A stretch of DNA of 64,000 nucleotides from Kofleriaceae bacterium. GTDB lineage: Bacteria; Myxococcota_A; Polyangia; Haliangiales; Haliangiaceae. The stretch is taken from the NCBI GenBank assembly GCA_025357755.1, contig JANXOP010000168.1, forward strand, positions 1 through 64,000. The letters are read 5' to 3'. Position 1 is the stretch's first letter. Each line of letters opens with the position of its first letter. This document shows, piece after piece, positions 53,573 to 62,682 of the stretch. Below the pieces are notes generated by a model, which ran no database searches, was not told where the DNA came from, and saw nothing but the letters and a program-made list of their open reading frames with translations. Both the position numbers and the translations under genes were made by a program.

Positions 53573-53655
53573 AAAACCTTCCCTCGAAACTCCCCGTGAT
53601 CCCGAGCATTTCGGGCACCACAATTTTCAGACCCCCACGACTCACCACGCGTCAG

Positions 53656-53661
53656 TAGGTT
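53656..53661 (+). promoter_or_regulatory. -10-like element of the second DUF2330 gene
   Basis: TAGGTT ending 3 bases before ATG 53665. The 92-base gap also holds a small hairpin (CCCGA 53601-53605 with TCGGG 53611-53615) that may end the upstream transcript. Confidence 0.3.
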
Positions 53662-53664
53662 TCA

Positions 53665-55209
53665 ATGTTGAACAAGACCCTCGGTGCGGCAGCCCTTGCC
53701 CTCGCAGCCACGGCGGGCTCCGCCCAGGCCTTCTGCGGCTTCTACGTCTCTGGCTCCGGCCAGAAGCTCACGAACGACGCGACCCAGGTCGTGCTGATGC
53801 GCGACGGCACGCGGACCGTGCTGTCGATGCAGAACGACTTCAAGGGCCCGCTCGAAGACTTCGCGATGGTGATCCCAGTCCCGGTGGTGCTCCACGAGAA
53901 GGACGTCAAGACGCTCTCGAACGAGGTCTTCGAGCACGTCGACTCGCTCGGTTCACCGCGCCTCGTGGAGTACTGGGAACAGGATCCGTGTCCTCAGCCG
54001 TATCCGGCCGACGAAGACCGGATGATGGCGCCGCGCGCGAGCATGGGTGCGGCGATGTCGAAGTCCGAGGCTGCGCCGATGAAGAAGGAGAGCGTCCACA
54101 TCGAAGCGAAGTTCGATGTCGCCGAGTACCAGATCCTGATCTTGTCGGCGACGGATTCGACCGGGCTCGAAACCTGGTTGAACCAGAACCACTACAAGAT
54201 TCCCGCCGGCGCCGAGCCGCTCCTACGCCCTTACATCGAGAGTGGTTCGAAGTTCTTCGTCGCGAAGGTCGATCCCAAGAAGGTCAAGCTGATCGACGGC
54301 CACGCCGCGCTGTCGCCGATCCGGTTCCACTACGACAGTGACGATTTTTCGCTGCCGATCCGCCTCGGTATGGCGAACGCGAACGGCAAGCAAGACCTGA
54401 TCGTCAACATCCTCTCGAAGAACAAGCGCTACGAGGTCGCGAACTACAAGAACGTCTTCGTGCCGACGAACTTCGATGTGCGCTCGAGCGTCAAGAGCCG
54501 GTTCGGCGAGTTCTACGCGGCGCTGTTCGACAAGACCATCGAGGCGAACCCTGGCGCGGTCGTGACCGAGTACGCGTGGACCGCAACGCGTGGCTACCAC
54601 TGCGATCCGTGCACCGAGTACGACGTCTCGAACCAGGACATGGCCACGCTCGGCGGTGACATCCTCGGTAACGGCATCGAGAACGACTTCGTGCTGACCC
54701 GCTTGCACGCGCGCTATGGCAAGGCCGACATGAAGGATGATCTACGGTTCCGCGAAGCCAAGCCGATGACCGGTGGTCGCGAACAATATTCGAAGGCCGG
54801 CATCGAATACGGTGCGGTGTCCTCGGAGCAGAACTTCTTCCAGGCGCGCTACGCGATTCGCTACTGGTGGGCAGGCGCGATCGCGTGCAAGAACCCGCAA
54901 CGTGGGGTGTGGGGTGGGCCGCCGGATGGTAACGGCCAGCAGACGATCGCGGCCTCCAAGACGGCGTTCGCGCCGCGCGGTCGGATGCAACTCGGCCAGC
55001 TGATCGGCCGCGATCTGTGGGAGATCGGGTTGAAGAAGCAGCCCAAGGCCGCGCCGGTCCCGACGCCGGCCCCCGGCCAGGCACCGAATGGCGCGGGCTT
55101 CTCCAAGCCGCCGCAGGGTGCAAAGGGCGCGATGTCGTTCGGGCTCGGCGTCCTCGGCGCGATCGCGCTGCTCGGCGTCGGCAGCATGTTCAGCAAGAAG
55201 AAGTCGTGA
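53665..55209 (+). CDS. DUF2330 exported protein, second copy
   Basis: 514 residues. Normal signal peptide (LGAAALALAATAGSAQA, cut before FCGFYV). The DUF2330 core follows the first copy closely (NDATQVVLMRDGTRTVLSMQ; VLHEKDVKTLSNEVFEHVDS; RLVEYWEQDPCPQPY; GYHCDPCTEY). The C-terminus has the helix and basic end (GLGVLGAIALLGVGSMFSKK) but no Cys motif, so the MYXO-CTERM signal is degenerate and it may simply stay in the inner membrane. The cytochrome gene begins in its stop (GTGA at 55206), so the two are translationally coupled, linking DUF2330 to an electron-transfer lipoprotein. Confidence 0.85.
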   Translation: MLNKTLGAAALALAATAGSAQAFCGFYVSGSGQKLTNDATQVVLMRDGTRTVLSMQNDFKGPLEDFAMVIPVPVVLHEKDVKTLSNEVFEHVDSLGSPRLVEYWEQDPCPQPYPADEDRMMAPRASMGAAMSKSEAAPMKKESVHIEAKFDVAEYQILILSATDSTGLETWLNQNHYKIPAGAEPLLRPYIESGSKFFVAKVDPKKVKLIDGHAALSPIRFHYDSDDFSLPIRLGMANANGKQDLIVNILSKNKRYEVANYKNVFVPTNFDVRSSVKSRFGEFYAALFDKTIEANPGAVVTEYAWTATRGYHCDPCTEYDVSNQDMATLGGDILGNGIENDFVLTRLHARYGKADMKDDLRFREAKPMTGGREQYSKAGIEYGAVSSEQNFFQARYAIRYWWAGAIACKNPQRGVWGGPPDGNGQQTIAASKTAFAPRGRMQLGQLIGRDLWEIGLKKQPKAAPVPTPAPGQAPNGAGFSKPPQGAKGAMSFGLGVLGAIALLGVGSMFSKKKS

Positions 55210-57422
55210 AGCTCGCGGCCCTCTCCCTGGTCGCGTGGATCGCATGCGGCAGCACCGAGCCGCAGATCATCACGATCGACGCGGAGAGCGCCGCCGAAGC
55301 TCCGATCGCGGCGCGGCTGCCTCGCGCGCCAGGGGCCTTCTCGCCGAGCCTGGTCGCGCTCGATCGCCACTCGACTCGGCCGGACTCGACCCTCGGGACC
55401 CAGCTCTCCGATGTCGACTCGTGTGCCACGTGCCACGCCGATGCGGCGGCGCAGTGGTCGTCGAGCGCGCACTCGTTCGCCTCGTTCGGCAACCCGATCT
55501 ATCGGGCGAACGTGGAGATGTTTCGCGGCGAGCTCGGTAAGGACGCGAGCCGCCACTGCGGTGGCTGTCACGACATGCCGCTGATGGTCGATGGCCTGAT
55601 GACCGCGCGAGCTGCGATCCCCTCGTCCGATCTGCGCGCGCACTCGGGGGTGACGTGCTCGCTCTGTCACGGCGTCAAGAGCGTGACCAAGGATGGCAAC
55701 GGTTCGTACGTGCTGTCGCGCGAACCGATCGATGCCCCGGTGATGAGCGATCCGGCCTCGATCGCGCGCCACAAGGCGCAGGTCAGCGTGAAGTCGCTCG
55801 GGACCGAGCTGTGTGTCACGTGTCATCGCGGCTTCTTGTCACCCGACATGGGCGAAGGCATGCCGGTTCACCTCGTCGGCCTCGACGAGCCCGGCGCGTG
55901 GCGCAACAGCGCGTGGGCCGGCAACGGCATGGGCCGCGTCGACAAGGTCGAGAAGAAGAACTGCATCGATTGCCACATGGAGCGCGAGGCGGCAGGCCCG
56001 AACGAAGCGGGCGCACATGGCACGCCGGACGCGCCAGATCGCAAGACGATCGCATCGCATCGCTTCCTCGGTGGCCACACGTGGATGGCGGCGATGCGCG
56101 GCGACACCGATCAACTGAAGCGTACGCAGGCCAAGCTCGAGGGCGCGGCGTCGATCGATATCGCGGGCGGCTTCACCGAGGATCGGGCGCACGGCAAGCA
56201 ATGGCAGCTGCCGGCCGATGGCATGGCGGTGACGCCAGGCTCGCGCATCGATCTCGATGTCGTCGTGCGCAACCTGCTCGTCGGTCATCGCTTCCCGGGA
56301 GGCGTCCTCGACATCCAAGACACGTGGATCGAAGTCGAGGTCGCCGATCACGCGGGCACGCTGCTCGCGCAATCGGGACTCGGCCACGCGACCCACGCGA
56401 ACGATCAAGATACGCACGTGCTGCGCACGCTCGTCGTCGACGAGAAGGGCGAAGTCCTCGAGGAGCACGAGATGGCGAAGTTTCGCACGCAGATCGCGAC
56501 GCAGACGCTGGCGGCGCGCGAAGCCCAAATGATTCGCTACGCGTTCGACGTGCCGGCGCAGGTCGCGTTGCCCCTCACGGTGACCGCGCGGTTGCGTCAT
56601 CGCAGCCGCACCCTCGCGCTCCAGGCGGACGTGTGTCGCATCGCGAAGACCCGCGAGGGCAAGGCGTTCATCGCCGGTGCGAAAGGCGCGCGCTACGTCG
56701 ATCTCGATCCGTGCGCGCCACAACCGATCACGCTGATCGCGGAGTCTGCGATCCAGATCGGCGCCGGCGCCGCGAGCTCCAGCGCGCGTCCTGCGTGGGA
56801 GCGCGAGTACGAGCACGGCATGGCGCTGACCGCGACCGTGAGCGAGCGGCTCGAAGAGGCGAAGGCCGTGCTCGAGCAGGCCCTCGCGATCGCACCCGCG
56901 GGGCGACCGCACGCGATGGTGCTCGTCCAGCTCGGCTGGGTCGCGAGCAAGCAGGGTCGCGTCGAAGACGCGCTCTCACTCGTCGCGCAGGCGAGGGCGC
57001 TCTTGCCGGCACCGGGGCCAGCCGTGCTCGACGCGATCGCCTCCGATGCCTTGATGCGCGTGTGGCGCTGGGATGACGCGATCGTACCGGCGCAGGCCGC
57101 CGCGAAGAAGGCGCCGGGCAACTCGACCGCGTGGGTCGCCCTCGCGCGTTGTCTCGGCTCGGTCGGTAGTGACACCGCGGCGCTCGCGGCCTCGGTCACC
57201 GGCCTCGAGCTGGCGCCCCGCGACCCAGATCTGCTGCGAACCCAGGCGATGTCGCTGGCCGCGTTGCATCGTCCCGAGGCCGGCGCCGCGCTGACCGCGT
57301 ACGATCGGTTCCGGTCACCCGATTACTCGGCCGAATTGCGCATCGAGTGCGCGGCTGACTCGGCGCGTTGCTCGCGCGAACGCGAGCAGGGCCACACCCA
57401 CGTGTTGCATCCCGCGCGCTGA
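55206..57422 (+). CDS. Pentaheme cytochrome c lipoprotein with TPR C-terminus
   Basis: 738 residues. Lipoprotein signal (KLAALSLVAWIAC, then GST). Five CxxCH haem sites: CATCH (about residue 72), CGGCH (117), CSLCH (151), CVTCH (202), CIDCH (253), in a cytochrome c554-like arrangement with extra His ligands (HSFASFGNP, HRFLGGHTW). Residues about 310-500 are a beta-rich domain (LVGHRFPGGVLDIQDTWIEV), and from 540 onwards TPR helices follow (RLEEAKAVLEQALAIAPAG; VEDALSLVAQARALLPAPG; AAKKAPGNSTAWVALARCLG). Probably a periplasmic or outer-membrane electron carrier or nitrogen-oxide enzyme. The start GTG overlaps the DUF2330 stop. Confidence 0.85.
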   Translation: MKLAALSLVAWIACGSTEPQIITIDAESAAEAPIAARLPRAPGAFSPSLVALDRHSTRPDSTLGTQLSDVDSCATCHADAAAQWSSSAHSFASFGNPIYRANVEMFRGELGKDASRHCGGCHDMPLMVDGLMTARAAIPSSDLRAHSGVTCSLCHGVKSVTKDGNGSYVLSREPIDAPVMSDPASIARHKAQVSVKSLGTELCVTCHRGFLSPDMGEGMPVHLVGLDEPGAWRNSAWAGNGMGRVDKVEKKNCIDCHMEREAAGPNEAGAHGTPDAPDRKTIASHRFLGGHTWMAAMRGDTDQLKRTQAKLEGAASIDIAGGFTEDRAHGKQWQLPADGMAVTPGSRIDLDVVVRNLLVGHRFPGGVLDIQDTWIEVEVADHAGTLLAQSGLGHATHANDQDTHVLRTLVVDEKGEVLEEHEMAKFRTQIATQTLAAREAQMIRYAFDVPAQVALPLTVTARLRHRSRTLALQADVCRIAKTREGKAFIAGAKGARYVDLDPCAPQPITLIAESAIQIGAGAASSSARPAWEREYEHGMALTATVSERLEEAKAVLEQALAIAPAGRPHAMVLVQLGWVASKQGRVEDALSLVAQARALLPAPGPAVLDAIASDALMRVWRWDDAIVPAQAAAKKAPGNSTAWVALARCLGSVGSDTAALAASVTGLELAPRDPDLLRTQAMSLAALHRPEAGAALTAYDRFRSPDYSAELRIECAADSARCSREREQGHTHVLHPAR

Positions 57423-57438
57423 CCACCGACGATGACCT

Positions 57439-58467
57439 GTGTTGTTCGAACAGATCCGTTCAGGCGGATGTCTGTCTTATCTGATCGGTTGTGACGATTC
57501 GTGCGCGGCGCTGATCGTCGATCCGCACCTCGATCAGCTCGATCGCTACATCGCGCTCGTCGCGGAGCGCGGCATGCGCGTGCACTACGTCGCCGAGACT
57601 CACACCCACGCCGATCACTTCTCGGCGGCGCGCGAGCTCGGCAAGGCGCTCGACGCGAAGATCGTCACCCATCGCGCCTCGCCCGCGCCGTTCGCGAACG
57701 TGCGCGTCGACGATGGCGAACAGATCCATATCGGCAAGCTCCGCATGCGCGTGCTCCACACGCCGGGACACACCGCGGATTCGTGCTCGTTCGTGTTCGA
57801 GGATCGCGTGCTCACCGGCGACACGCTCCTGATCGGCGGCACCGGGCGCACGGATCTACCGACCGGCGATCCCGATCAGCTGTTCGACTCCTTGTTCGGC
57901 AAGCTGCTCGAGCTCGACGACGCGATGCGGGTGTATCCCGCGCACGACTACAAGGAGCGCAACTCGACGACGATCGGCGCCGAGAAGCAGACCAACCTGC
58001 GGCTCAAGAAGACCGAGCGCAAAGACTTTGTCGCCTTGATGCGCGGGCTCGACATGAAGATGCCGGTTCACCTGACCGAGGCGCTGCGCACGAACTGCTC
58101 CGGCGGCAAGACCGTGGCGCAGCTGATCGCGGAGGCCTCGCGCGAGGTCGTGTTCATGGACATGCACGAGGTCGCACGACACATCGAGCGTGGCGATCGA
58201 GATCTCGTCCTGCTCGACGTGCGCGAGAAGGAAGCCTTCGATCGCGGCCATCTCCCGGGCGCCAAGCACGTGCCGCGCGGTCAGCTCGAGCTGCGCGTCG
58301 ACAAGGAGCTCCCCGATCCGAACGCGCGGATCCTCGCGTACTGCCAGGTCGGTCGCGTGTCGACGCTCGCGACCGCGACGCTGCGCACGATGGGCTTCCA
58401 GCGCGCCATCGCCCTCGACGGTGGCTACGATGCGTGGGTCGCGGCCGGCTTGCCGGTCACGGCGTGA
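57439..58467 (+). CDS. Persulfide dioxygenase-like metallo-beta-lactamase fused to rhodanese
   Basis: 342 residues. MBL domain at 1-235: ETHTHADHFSAARELG (HxHxDH), HTPGHTADSCSFVF, RVLTGDTLLIGGTGRTDLPT and VYPAHDYK, which matches the mononuclear-iron ETHE1/BlhA persulfide dioxygenases. C-terminal rhodanese domain at 245-342 with DLVLLDVREKEAFDRGHLPG and active-site Cys in LAYCQVGRVSTLATAT. It would oxidise glutathione persulfide and transfer sulfane sulfur in H2S detoxification. GTG start at 57439. Stop overlaps the convergent gene by 11 bases. Confidence 0.9.
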   Translation: MLFEQIRSGGCLSYLIGCDDSCAALIVDPHLDQLDRYIALVAERGMRVHYVAETHTHADHFSAARELGKALDAKIVTHRASPAPFANVRVDDGEQIHIGKLRMRVLHTPGHTADSCSFVFEDRVLTGDTLLIGGTGRTDLPTGDPDQLFDSLFGKLLELDDAMRVYPAHDYKERNSTTIGAEKQTNLRLKKTERKDFVALMRGLDMKMPVHLTEALRTNCSGGKTVAQLIAEASREVVFMDMHEVARHIERGDRDLVLLDVREKEAFDRGHLPGAKHVPRGQLELRVDKELPDPNARILAYCQVGRVSTLATATLRTMGFQRAIALDGGYDAWVAAGLPVTA

Positions 58468-59305
58468 CTTCGAATTTGCGGGCAGCCTCGACGATGGTTG
58501 CCCACTCGCCGCCAACGTCCGCGATGATGCCCTGACGCTCGTCGATCGCGGTCCAGCGATCGCCCGCCAGCTCGGGTACGCGCGCCGCGGGGATCATGAA
58601 CACGGCCGGCTTGTCGGCCCCTGGATCGATCGCGATCCCGCAGAACTCGACGTACGGGAAGACGACCTCTTCGCCGAGCCACATCGCGATCTTGATCTCG
58701 CGCTGATCGGACTTCGCCTGGGCCGTGAACACGCTGCCGCTGCGGATCGGGATCCACTGGACGCGGCGGATCGCCTCGAGCAACTGGACGTGCGGCTGGT
58801 CGGCGCCGAGCTGCAACAGCACGCGCGCGCCGACCACGAACGATCGATTCGGCCCGGGCACCTCGATCGGACCTTTGCCTTCGCGGACCAGCGTGCCGAG
58901 CGCGCCGTGGCCCGAGCGCAGCTGGCTCTCGATCCACGCCGCGTCGTAGACATTCGCGAGCTCGCTCACCGCGATCGCCCCGCGCGAGTCGCTCGTGACC
59001 TCGCTGACCTCCGCGTGCTCGGCGAGGTACATGACGAGCGCGATCGCGAGCTCGACGTCTTCGGGTGAGGCCAACGAGAACATCCGTACGGTCAGCTCGC
59101 CGCCGCTCGACGTGATCTCGGTGGTGCGCGTCGAGACCTCTTCGCGGAACAGGTGGCGAATACCATCCGGCCACGGCTCACCGGGTGGCGGCACGTCCTC
59201 GAGGCTGCGCAGGTCGTTGAGGTGGAGCGCGGCGCTGATCGCGTCGAGCGTGGCGACGAAATCGGGGACTCGGTTCCCGACCTCGATCGCGATGGTCTCG
59301 CTCAT
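58457..59305 (-). CDS. Hypothetical protein at the end of the gcv operon
   Basis: 282 residues, soluble, unknown. N-terminal half: IEVGNRVPDFVATLDAISAA, EEVSTRTTEITSSGGELTVR, EDVELAIALVMYLAEHAEVS. The C-terminal half contains repeated strands (FVVGARVLLQLGADQPHVQL; WIPIRSGSVFTAQAKSDQRE; FPYVEFCGIAIDPGADKPAV). No signal or membrane segment. Start ATG 59305; the frame runs on to 59662 only as shadow of gcvH. It lies 14 bases downstream of gcvH, in the place where gcvP often sits, but bears no resemblance to glycine dehydrogenase. Confidence 0.65.
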   Translation of the reverse strand: MSETIAIEVGNRVPDFVATLDAISAALHLNDLRSLEDVPPPGEPWPDGIRHLFREEVSTRTTEITSSGGELTVRMFSLASPEDVELAIALVMYLAEHAEVSEVTSDSRGAIAVSELANVYDAAWIESQLRSGHGALGTLVREGKGPIEVPGPNRSFVVGARVLLQLGADQPHVQLLEAIRRVQWIPIRSGSVFTAQAKSDQREIKIAMWLGEEVVFPYVEFCGIAIDPGADKPAVFMIPAARVPELAGDRWTAIDERQGIIADVGGEWATIVEAARKFEVTP

Positions 59306-59319
59306 GACGTCGAACCTGG

Positions 59320-59706
59320 CTACTGAGCGGCGACGTGCTTCGTGTAGGCGTCGGCGCCCATGAGCTCGGCGACCTCGGAGGCCTCGGTCGCTTCGATCTC
59401 GATCATCCAGCCCGCGTCGTAGGGCGTGGTGTTGACCGATTCCGGAGCATCCTTCAACGCGGGGTTGACCGCGGTGACCTTGCCCGAGATCGGCGCGTAG
59501 AGGTCGCTGACGCTCTTCACGCTCTCGACCGTGCCGAAGCGCTGGCCCTTGGTGACGAGGTCGCCCACGCCAGGAAGATCGACGAGCGTGATGTCGCCGA
59601 GCTGGTCGACGGCGAATTGCGTGATGCCCACGCGCCAGGCAGTGCCCTGGCTGCGCAGCCACTCGTGATCGGCGGTGTAACGAAGGTCGGCTGGAAAGCT
59701 GCTCAT
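59320..59706 (-). CDS. gcvH: Glycine cleavage system H protein
   Basis: 128 residues, normal length. YTADHEWLRSQGTAWRVGIT, then DQLGDITLVDLPGVGD and the lipoylation segment GTVESVKSVSDLYAPISGKV, with the acceptor Lys in SVKSV. It shuttles the aminomethyl group between P, T and L proteins. Start ATG 59706 is 4 bases after the gcvT stop, so they are cotranscribed. The last residues (ELMGADAYTKHVAAQ) are typical. Confidence 0.95.
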   Translation of the reverse strand: MSSFPADLRYTADHEWLRSQGTAWRVGITQFAVDQLGDITLVDLPGVGDLVTKGQRFGTVESVKSVSDLYAPISGKVTAVNPALKDAPESVNTTPYDAGWMIEIEATEASEVAELMGADAYTKHVAAQ

Positions 59707-59710
59707 GACT

Positions 59711-60823
59711 TCACTTGGCTCGCTTGTAGAACTTGCCCGTAACCACAGTTGCCGCGACAGCCTTGCCGCGACAATCGATCGATAGCTTCGTACCCGCGGC
59801 CGCGAGGCGCGTGGGCACGTAGGCGAGGCCGACGGCACCGGGCACCGAGATGCCAGGACCGCCGCTCGTGACCACGCCGACCGGAAGACCTTCTTCGAGG
59901 ACCGCGTAGCCGTGGCGTGCGATCGCTCGGAGGCTCTCGTCGATGGTGAACCCGACGAGCTGACGCTCGAGGCCCTTGGCTTTTTGCTCGAGCAGCGCGG
60001 CACGGCCGAGGAAGTCACCCTTGTCGAGCTTCACGGCCCAGCCGAGGCCGGCTTCGAGCGGCGAGTGATCGTCGTCGAGATCATTGCCGTAGAGCGGCAA
60101 CTTCGATTCGAGCCGCAGCGTGTCGCGCGCGGCCAGGCCGATCGGCAGCCCACCGAGCGGCGTCGCGGCTTCGAGCAGCGCGGCCCACAGCGCGACGGCA
60201 TCTTCGTTCTGGCAGGCGAGCTCGAAGCCATCTTCGCCGGTGTAGCCGGTGCGCGCGACGACGCACTTGACGCCCGCGATCTCGGCGTCGGTGAACGTGA
60301 AGCTCGGCATCGCCGCGAGCTGTCCCTGCTTGGATCCGGGCAGGGCGTCGACCATCGCGACGGCCTTGGGGCCTTGCACGGCGATGAGCGCGGTCTGATC
60401 GGAGACGTCATCGACGCCGCAGTCGACCGACGCGTGATCGCGGAACCACTCGAGGTCCTTCGCCTGGTTCGATGCGTTCACGATCACGAAGAACTCGTCA
60501 TCGGCACGCTTGTAGAAGATGCAATCATCGACGATGCCGCCGCTCGGGCGACACAGCAGCGTATAGACCGCCTTGCCGACGGGCGCGGCTTCGACCGCGT
60601 TCGTGGTCAGCTTGCCGACCGTGGCGCGCGCCTTGGACCCGCGCAGGTAGGCCTCGCCCATGTGCGAGACATCGAACAAGCCGACGCTCGCGCGCACGGC
60701 CTTGTGCTCCTTGATCGTGCCGGCGGCGTACTGGACCGGCATGTGCCAGCCGCCGAAATCGATCAACTTCGCACCGAGCTGGCGGTGGACGTCGTGGAGC
60801 GGCGTTTTCCTGAGCACTTCCAT
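59711..60823 (-). CDS. gcvT: Aminomethyltransferase (glycine cleavage T protein)
   Basis: 370 residues. [48 protein letters not shown] and [20 protein letters not shown] are diagnostic, together with [20 protein letters not shown] and [20 protein letters not shown]. It takes the aminomethyl group from H protein and forms methylene-tetrahydrofolate. Start ATG 60823 fits the family N-terminus; GTG 60838 is an alternative. gcvP and gcvL are not in the window. It is the third gene in a five-gene minus-strand operon. Confidence 0.95.
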   Translation of the reverse strand: MEVLRKTPLHDVHRQLGAKLIDFGGWHMPVQYAAGTIKEHKAVRASVGLFDVSHMGEAYLRGSKARATVGKLTTNAVEAAPVGKAVYTLLCRPSGGIVDDCIFYKRADDEFFVIVNASNQAKDLEWFRDHASVDCGVDDVSDQTALIAVQGPKAVAMVDALPGSKQGQLAAMPSFTFTDAEIAGVKCVVARTGYTGEDGFELACQNEDAVALWAALLEAATPLGGLPIGLAARDTLRLESKLPLYGNDLDDDHSPLEAGLGWAVKLDKGDFLGRAALLEQKAKGLERQLVGFTIDESLRAIARHGYAVLEEGLPVGVVTSGGPGISVPGAVGLAYVPTRLAAAGTKLSIDCRGKAVAATVVTGKFYKRAK

Positions 60824-60842
60824 GGCGGGTCGCGACACTAGC

Positions 60843-61847
60843 CTATTCGATGGTCACGTGGGCACGGGTCACGGCCGGATCCGGCTCGCGACTCCCGACC
60901 TCGAAGTGCGCGCGACCGTGGCTCTCGAGGAGGCGTACCTCCTGCCAGCCGAGCAGGGTCCGCCGTGACACCGTGACGCGCGCATCGCCGATCTCGGTGT
61001 TCGCGCAGTACAGCTCGGTCCCATCGGGGTCGTAATAGGGCGCATTGACCATCTGATCCGGCGTGCACGAGAGCACGCCGGTGAGCTTCCACAGCGCCGA
61101 GCGCGCGGAGAACTCGACGTGGGTGGTCGACCAGGTCGCACGATTTCGTACGAGGTGACGGAACTGATTGAAGTGGTGGCGCGTGCCGTCGAGCTCGAGC
61201 GTCAGCATCACGAGCGGCGGCAGCATGACGCCGCGCCGGTTTAGCCGTGGCGCGATCAGCTCGAGGTGCGCACCGGGCGCGCCCTCGAAGTCCGCGCAGT
61301 GCGCCCAGACCCACGCATGCGCGTGGCGCGTGCCGAACACGTGGGTCTGGCCGAGCGTCGCGCGCTCGAGCTCGAGCCGCTCGCCGTCGAACACGAGGAA
61401 CCCGGTCATCGAGACCTGCGGGTTCGGCGAGGTCACCTGGGTCTCGCCGATGCCGAACGTGTACGCGAGGTCGGGCATGAACGGGAGGCTGCGCGCGGCA
61501 GGTTGCCAGCGCAGGTTCCACTCGAGCGTGTGACCGTTGCCCTCGAACTCACCACGCGAACGATCGTGGGCGAGCTCGCTCGTGCCGATCGAGATCCAGA
61601 ACGGCTCGTCACTCGAGCCGTAACTCGAGAACCGGCGATGCACGCCGAACGTGCGGCCCGGATCTTTCGGATCGAAGCGCGCGAACCACAATTCGCCACG
61701 TCCGGGGCCGTGATCGGGTTGTTCGATCACGAACCGCAACCAGAATCCTTGGCCGGTTGGCGCGTGATTGAACGTGAGGTACCAGACCTCGTACGTGCCG
61801 CGAGGATCATCGATGCCGCGCCGCTGGTTGGCAGCTTCCGTCGTCAC
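60843..61847 (-). CDS. Lipocalin/CrtC-like beta-sandwich protein
   Basis: 334 residues. Rich in paired beta-strands and aromatic residues: [100 protein letters not shown]. The double sandwich layout and His/Trp-rich centre recall the hydroxyneurosporene-synthase (CrtC)/AttH and tocopherol-cyclase-like lipocalin group. No signal peptide. GTG 61847 overlaps the SDR stop by GTGA, so it is paired with an oxidoreductase; a role in lipid or isoprenoid modification is speculative. The frame upstream of 61847 is SDR shadow. Confidence 0.65.
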   Translation of the reverse strand: MTTEAANQRRGIDDPRGTYEVWYLTFNHAPTGQGFWLRFVIEQPDHGPGRGELWFARFDPKDPGRTFGVHRRFSSYGSSDEPFWISIGTSELAHDRSRGEFEGNGHTLEWNLRWQPAARSLPFMPDLAYTFGIGETQVTSPNPQVSMTGFLVFDGERLELERATLGQTHVFGTRHAHAWVWAHCADFEGAPGAHLELIAPRLNRRGVMLPPLVMLTLELDGTRHHFNQFRHLVRNRATWSTTHVEFSARSALWKLTGVLSCTPDQMVNAPYYDPDGTELYCANTEIGDARVTVSRRTLLGWQEVRLLESHGRAHFEVGSREPDPAVTRAHVTIE

Positions 61848-62650
61848 GCGGCGGCCTTTCGCGCGGGCAACACGAGCTTGGGTTTGCCGAGCACGCGTGC
61901 GCTGAACCACGACGCGAACCGGCGCGGCACGAGTCGCACGCCGAAGCATGACAGCTTGTTGATGAGGCCCGGAATCACGTTGCGCTTCTTCGCGAGCATC
62001 GCGCGGACCGCGATCGACGCGACGGACTCGGCGCTCATCATCGACGCGTTCGCGAGCCAGCTGTAGTCGCCCGCGCCCGCCGCCGCATGAAATGCGGTCT
62101 TCGTGCCGCCGGGGCAGATGCATGTCGCGGAGATGTTCGAGCCGCGGAGCTCGTCGTGGAGCCCTTCCGTGAAGTTGCGCACGAAGGCCTTGCTCGCCGC
62201 GTAGAGCGCCATGTTGGGAACGCTCTGATAGGCGCCGATCGAGGCGATGTTCACGATGTAGCCGCGCGGCCGGTCCTGCGCGAGGAAGCGCTTCGTCAGC
62301 TCGACGAGCGAGGTCATGTTGAGCTGACACATCTCGGCATCGCGCGTGGGCTCGGTGAGTGCGAACGCACGGAACGCGCCGAACCCGGCATTGTTGATCA
62401 AGAGATCGATCGGTCCGCCCGCGATCGCTGCGGCCCACACCTCCTCGGCACCTTGCTCGACACCGAGATCCGCGACCACGAGATCGACGCGGACTCCCGC
62501 GCAGCTCGCCGCGACCTGCGCGAGCGCATCCTTGCGTCGCGCGGTCAGGACGAGGTCGGCGCCGCGCGCGGCGAGCTCCCTGGCGATCGCGGCACCGATG
62601 CCGCTCGACCCGCCTGTAACGAGTGCACGCAGCCCCGTGAGCTCGGCCAT
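61844..62650 (-). CDS. Short-chain dehydrogenase/reductase
   Basis: 268 residues. Cofactor motif TGGSSGIGAAIARELAARGA with LTARR next, NNAGFGAFRAFALTEP, the catalytic Ser in NIASIGAYQSV and Tyr/Lys in MALYAASKAFVRNF, and a C-terminal extension with a hydrophobic/basic tail (RLVPRRFASWFSARVLGKPK). The R after LTA suggests NADP(H). Resembles the DltE/YqjQ-like classical SDRs that act on lipids or sterols. First gene of the minus-strand operon leading to gcvTH; the promoter overlaps the divergent lipoprotein promoter. Confidence 0.9.
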   Translation of the reverse strand: MAELTGLRALVTGGSSGIGAAIARELAARGADLVLTARRKDALAQVAASCAGVRVDLVVADLGVEQGAEEVWAAAIAGGPIDLLINNAGFGAFRAFALTEPTRDAEMCQLNMTSLVELTKRFLAQDRPRGYIVNIASIGAYQSVPNMALYAASKAFVRNFTEGLHDELRGSNISATCICPGGTKTAFHAAAGAGDYSWLANASMMSAESVASIAVRAMLAKKRNVIPGLINKLSCFGVRLVPRRFASWFSARVLGKPKLVLPARKAAA

Positions 62651-62656
62651 GCCCCT

Positions 62657-62665
62657 ACGCTAACA
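62657..62665 (-). promoter_or_regulatory. Extended -10 element of the SDR operon
   Basis: Minus-strand TGT-TAGCGT, 6 bases before ATG 62650. Shares the palindromic core CTAACACGTGGTAG (62660-62673) with the divergent plus-strand element. Confidence 0.5.
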
Positions 62666-62667
62666 CG

Positions 62668-62676
62668 TGGTAGAAA
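62668..62676 (+). promoter_or_regulatory. Extended -10 element of the first lipoprotein gene
   Basis: TGG-TAGAAA, 6 bases before ATG 62683. The gap between the divergent start codons is only 32 bases, so both promoters overlap around CACGTG. Confidence 0.5.
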
Positions 62677-62682
62677 GACCCC

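Noticed and set aside
60843-62438. 531-residue minus-strand frame
   Set aside because: The part upstream of 61847 is an out-of-frame shadow of the SDR gene.
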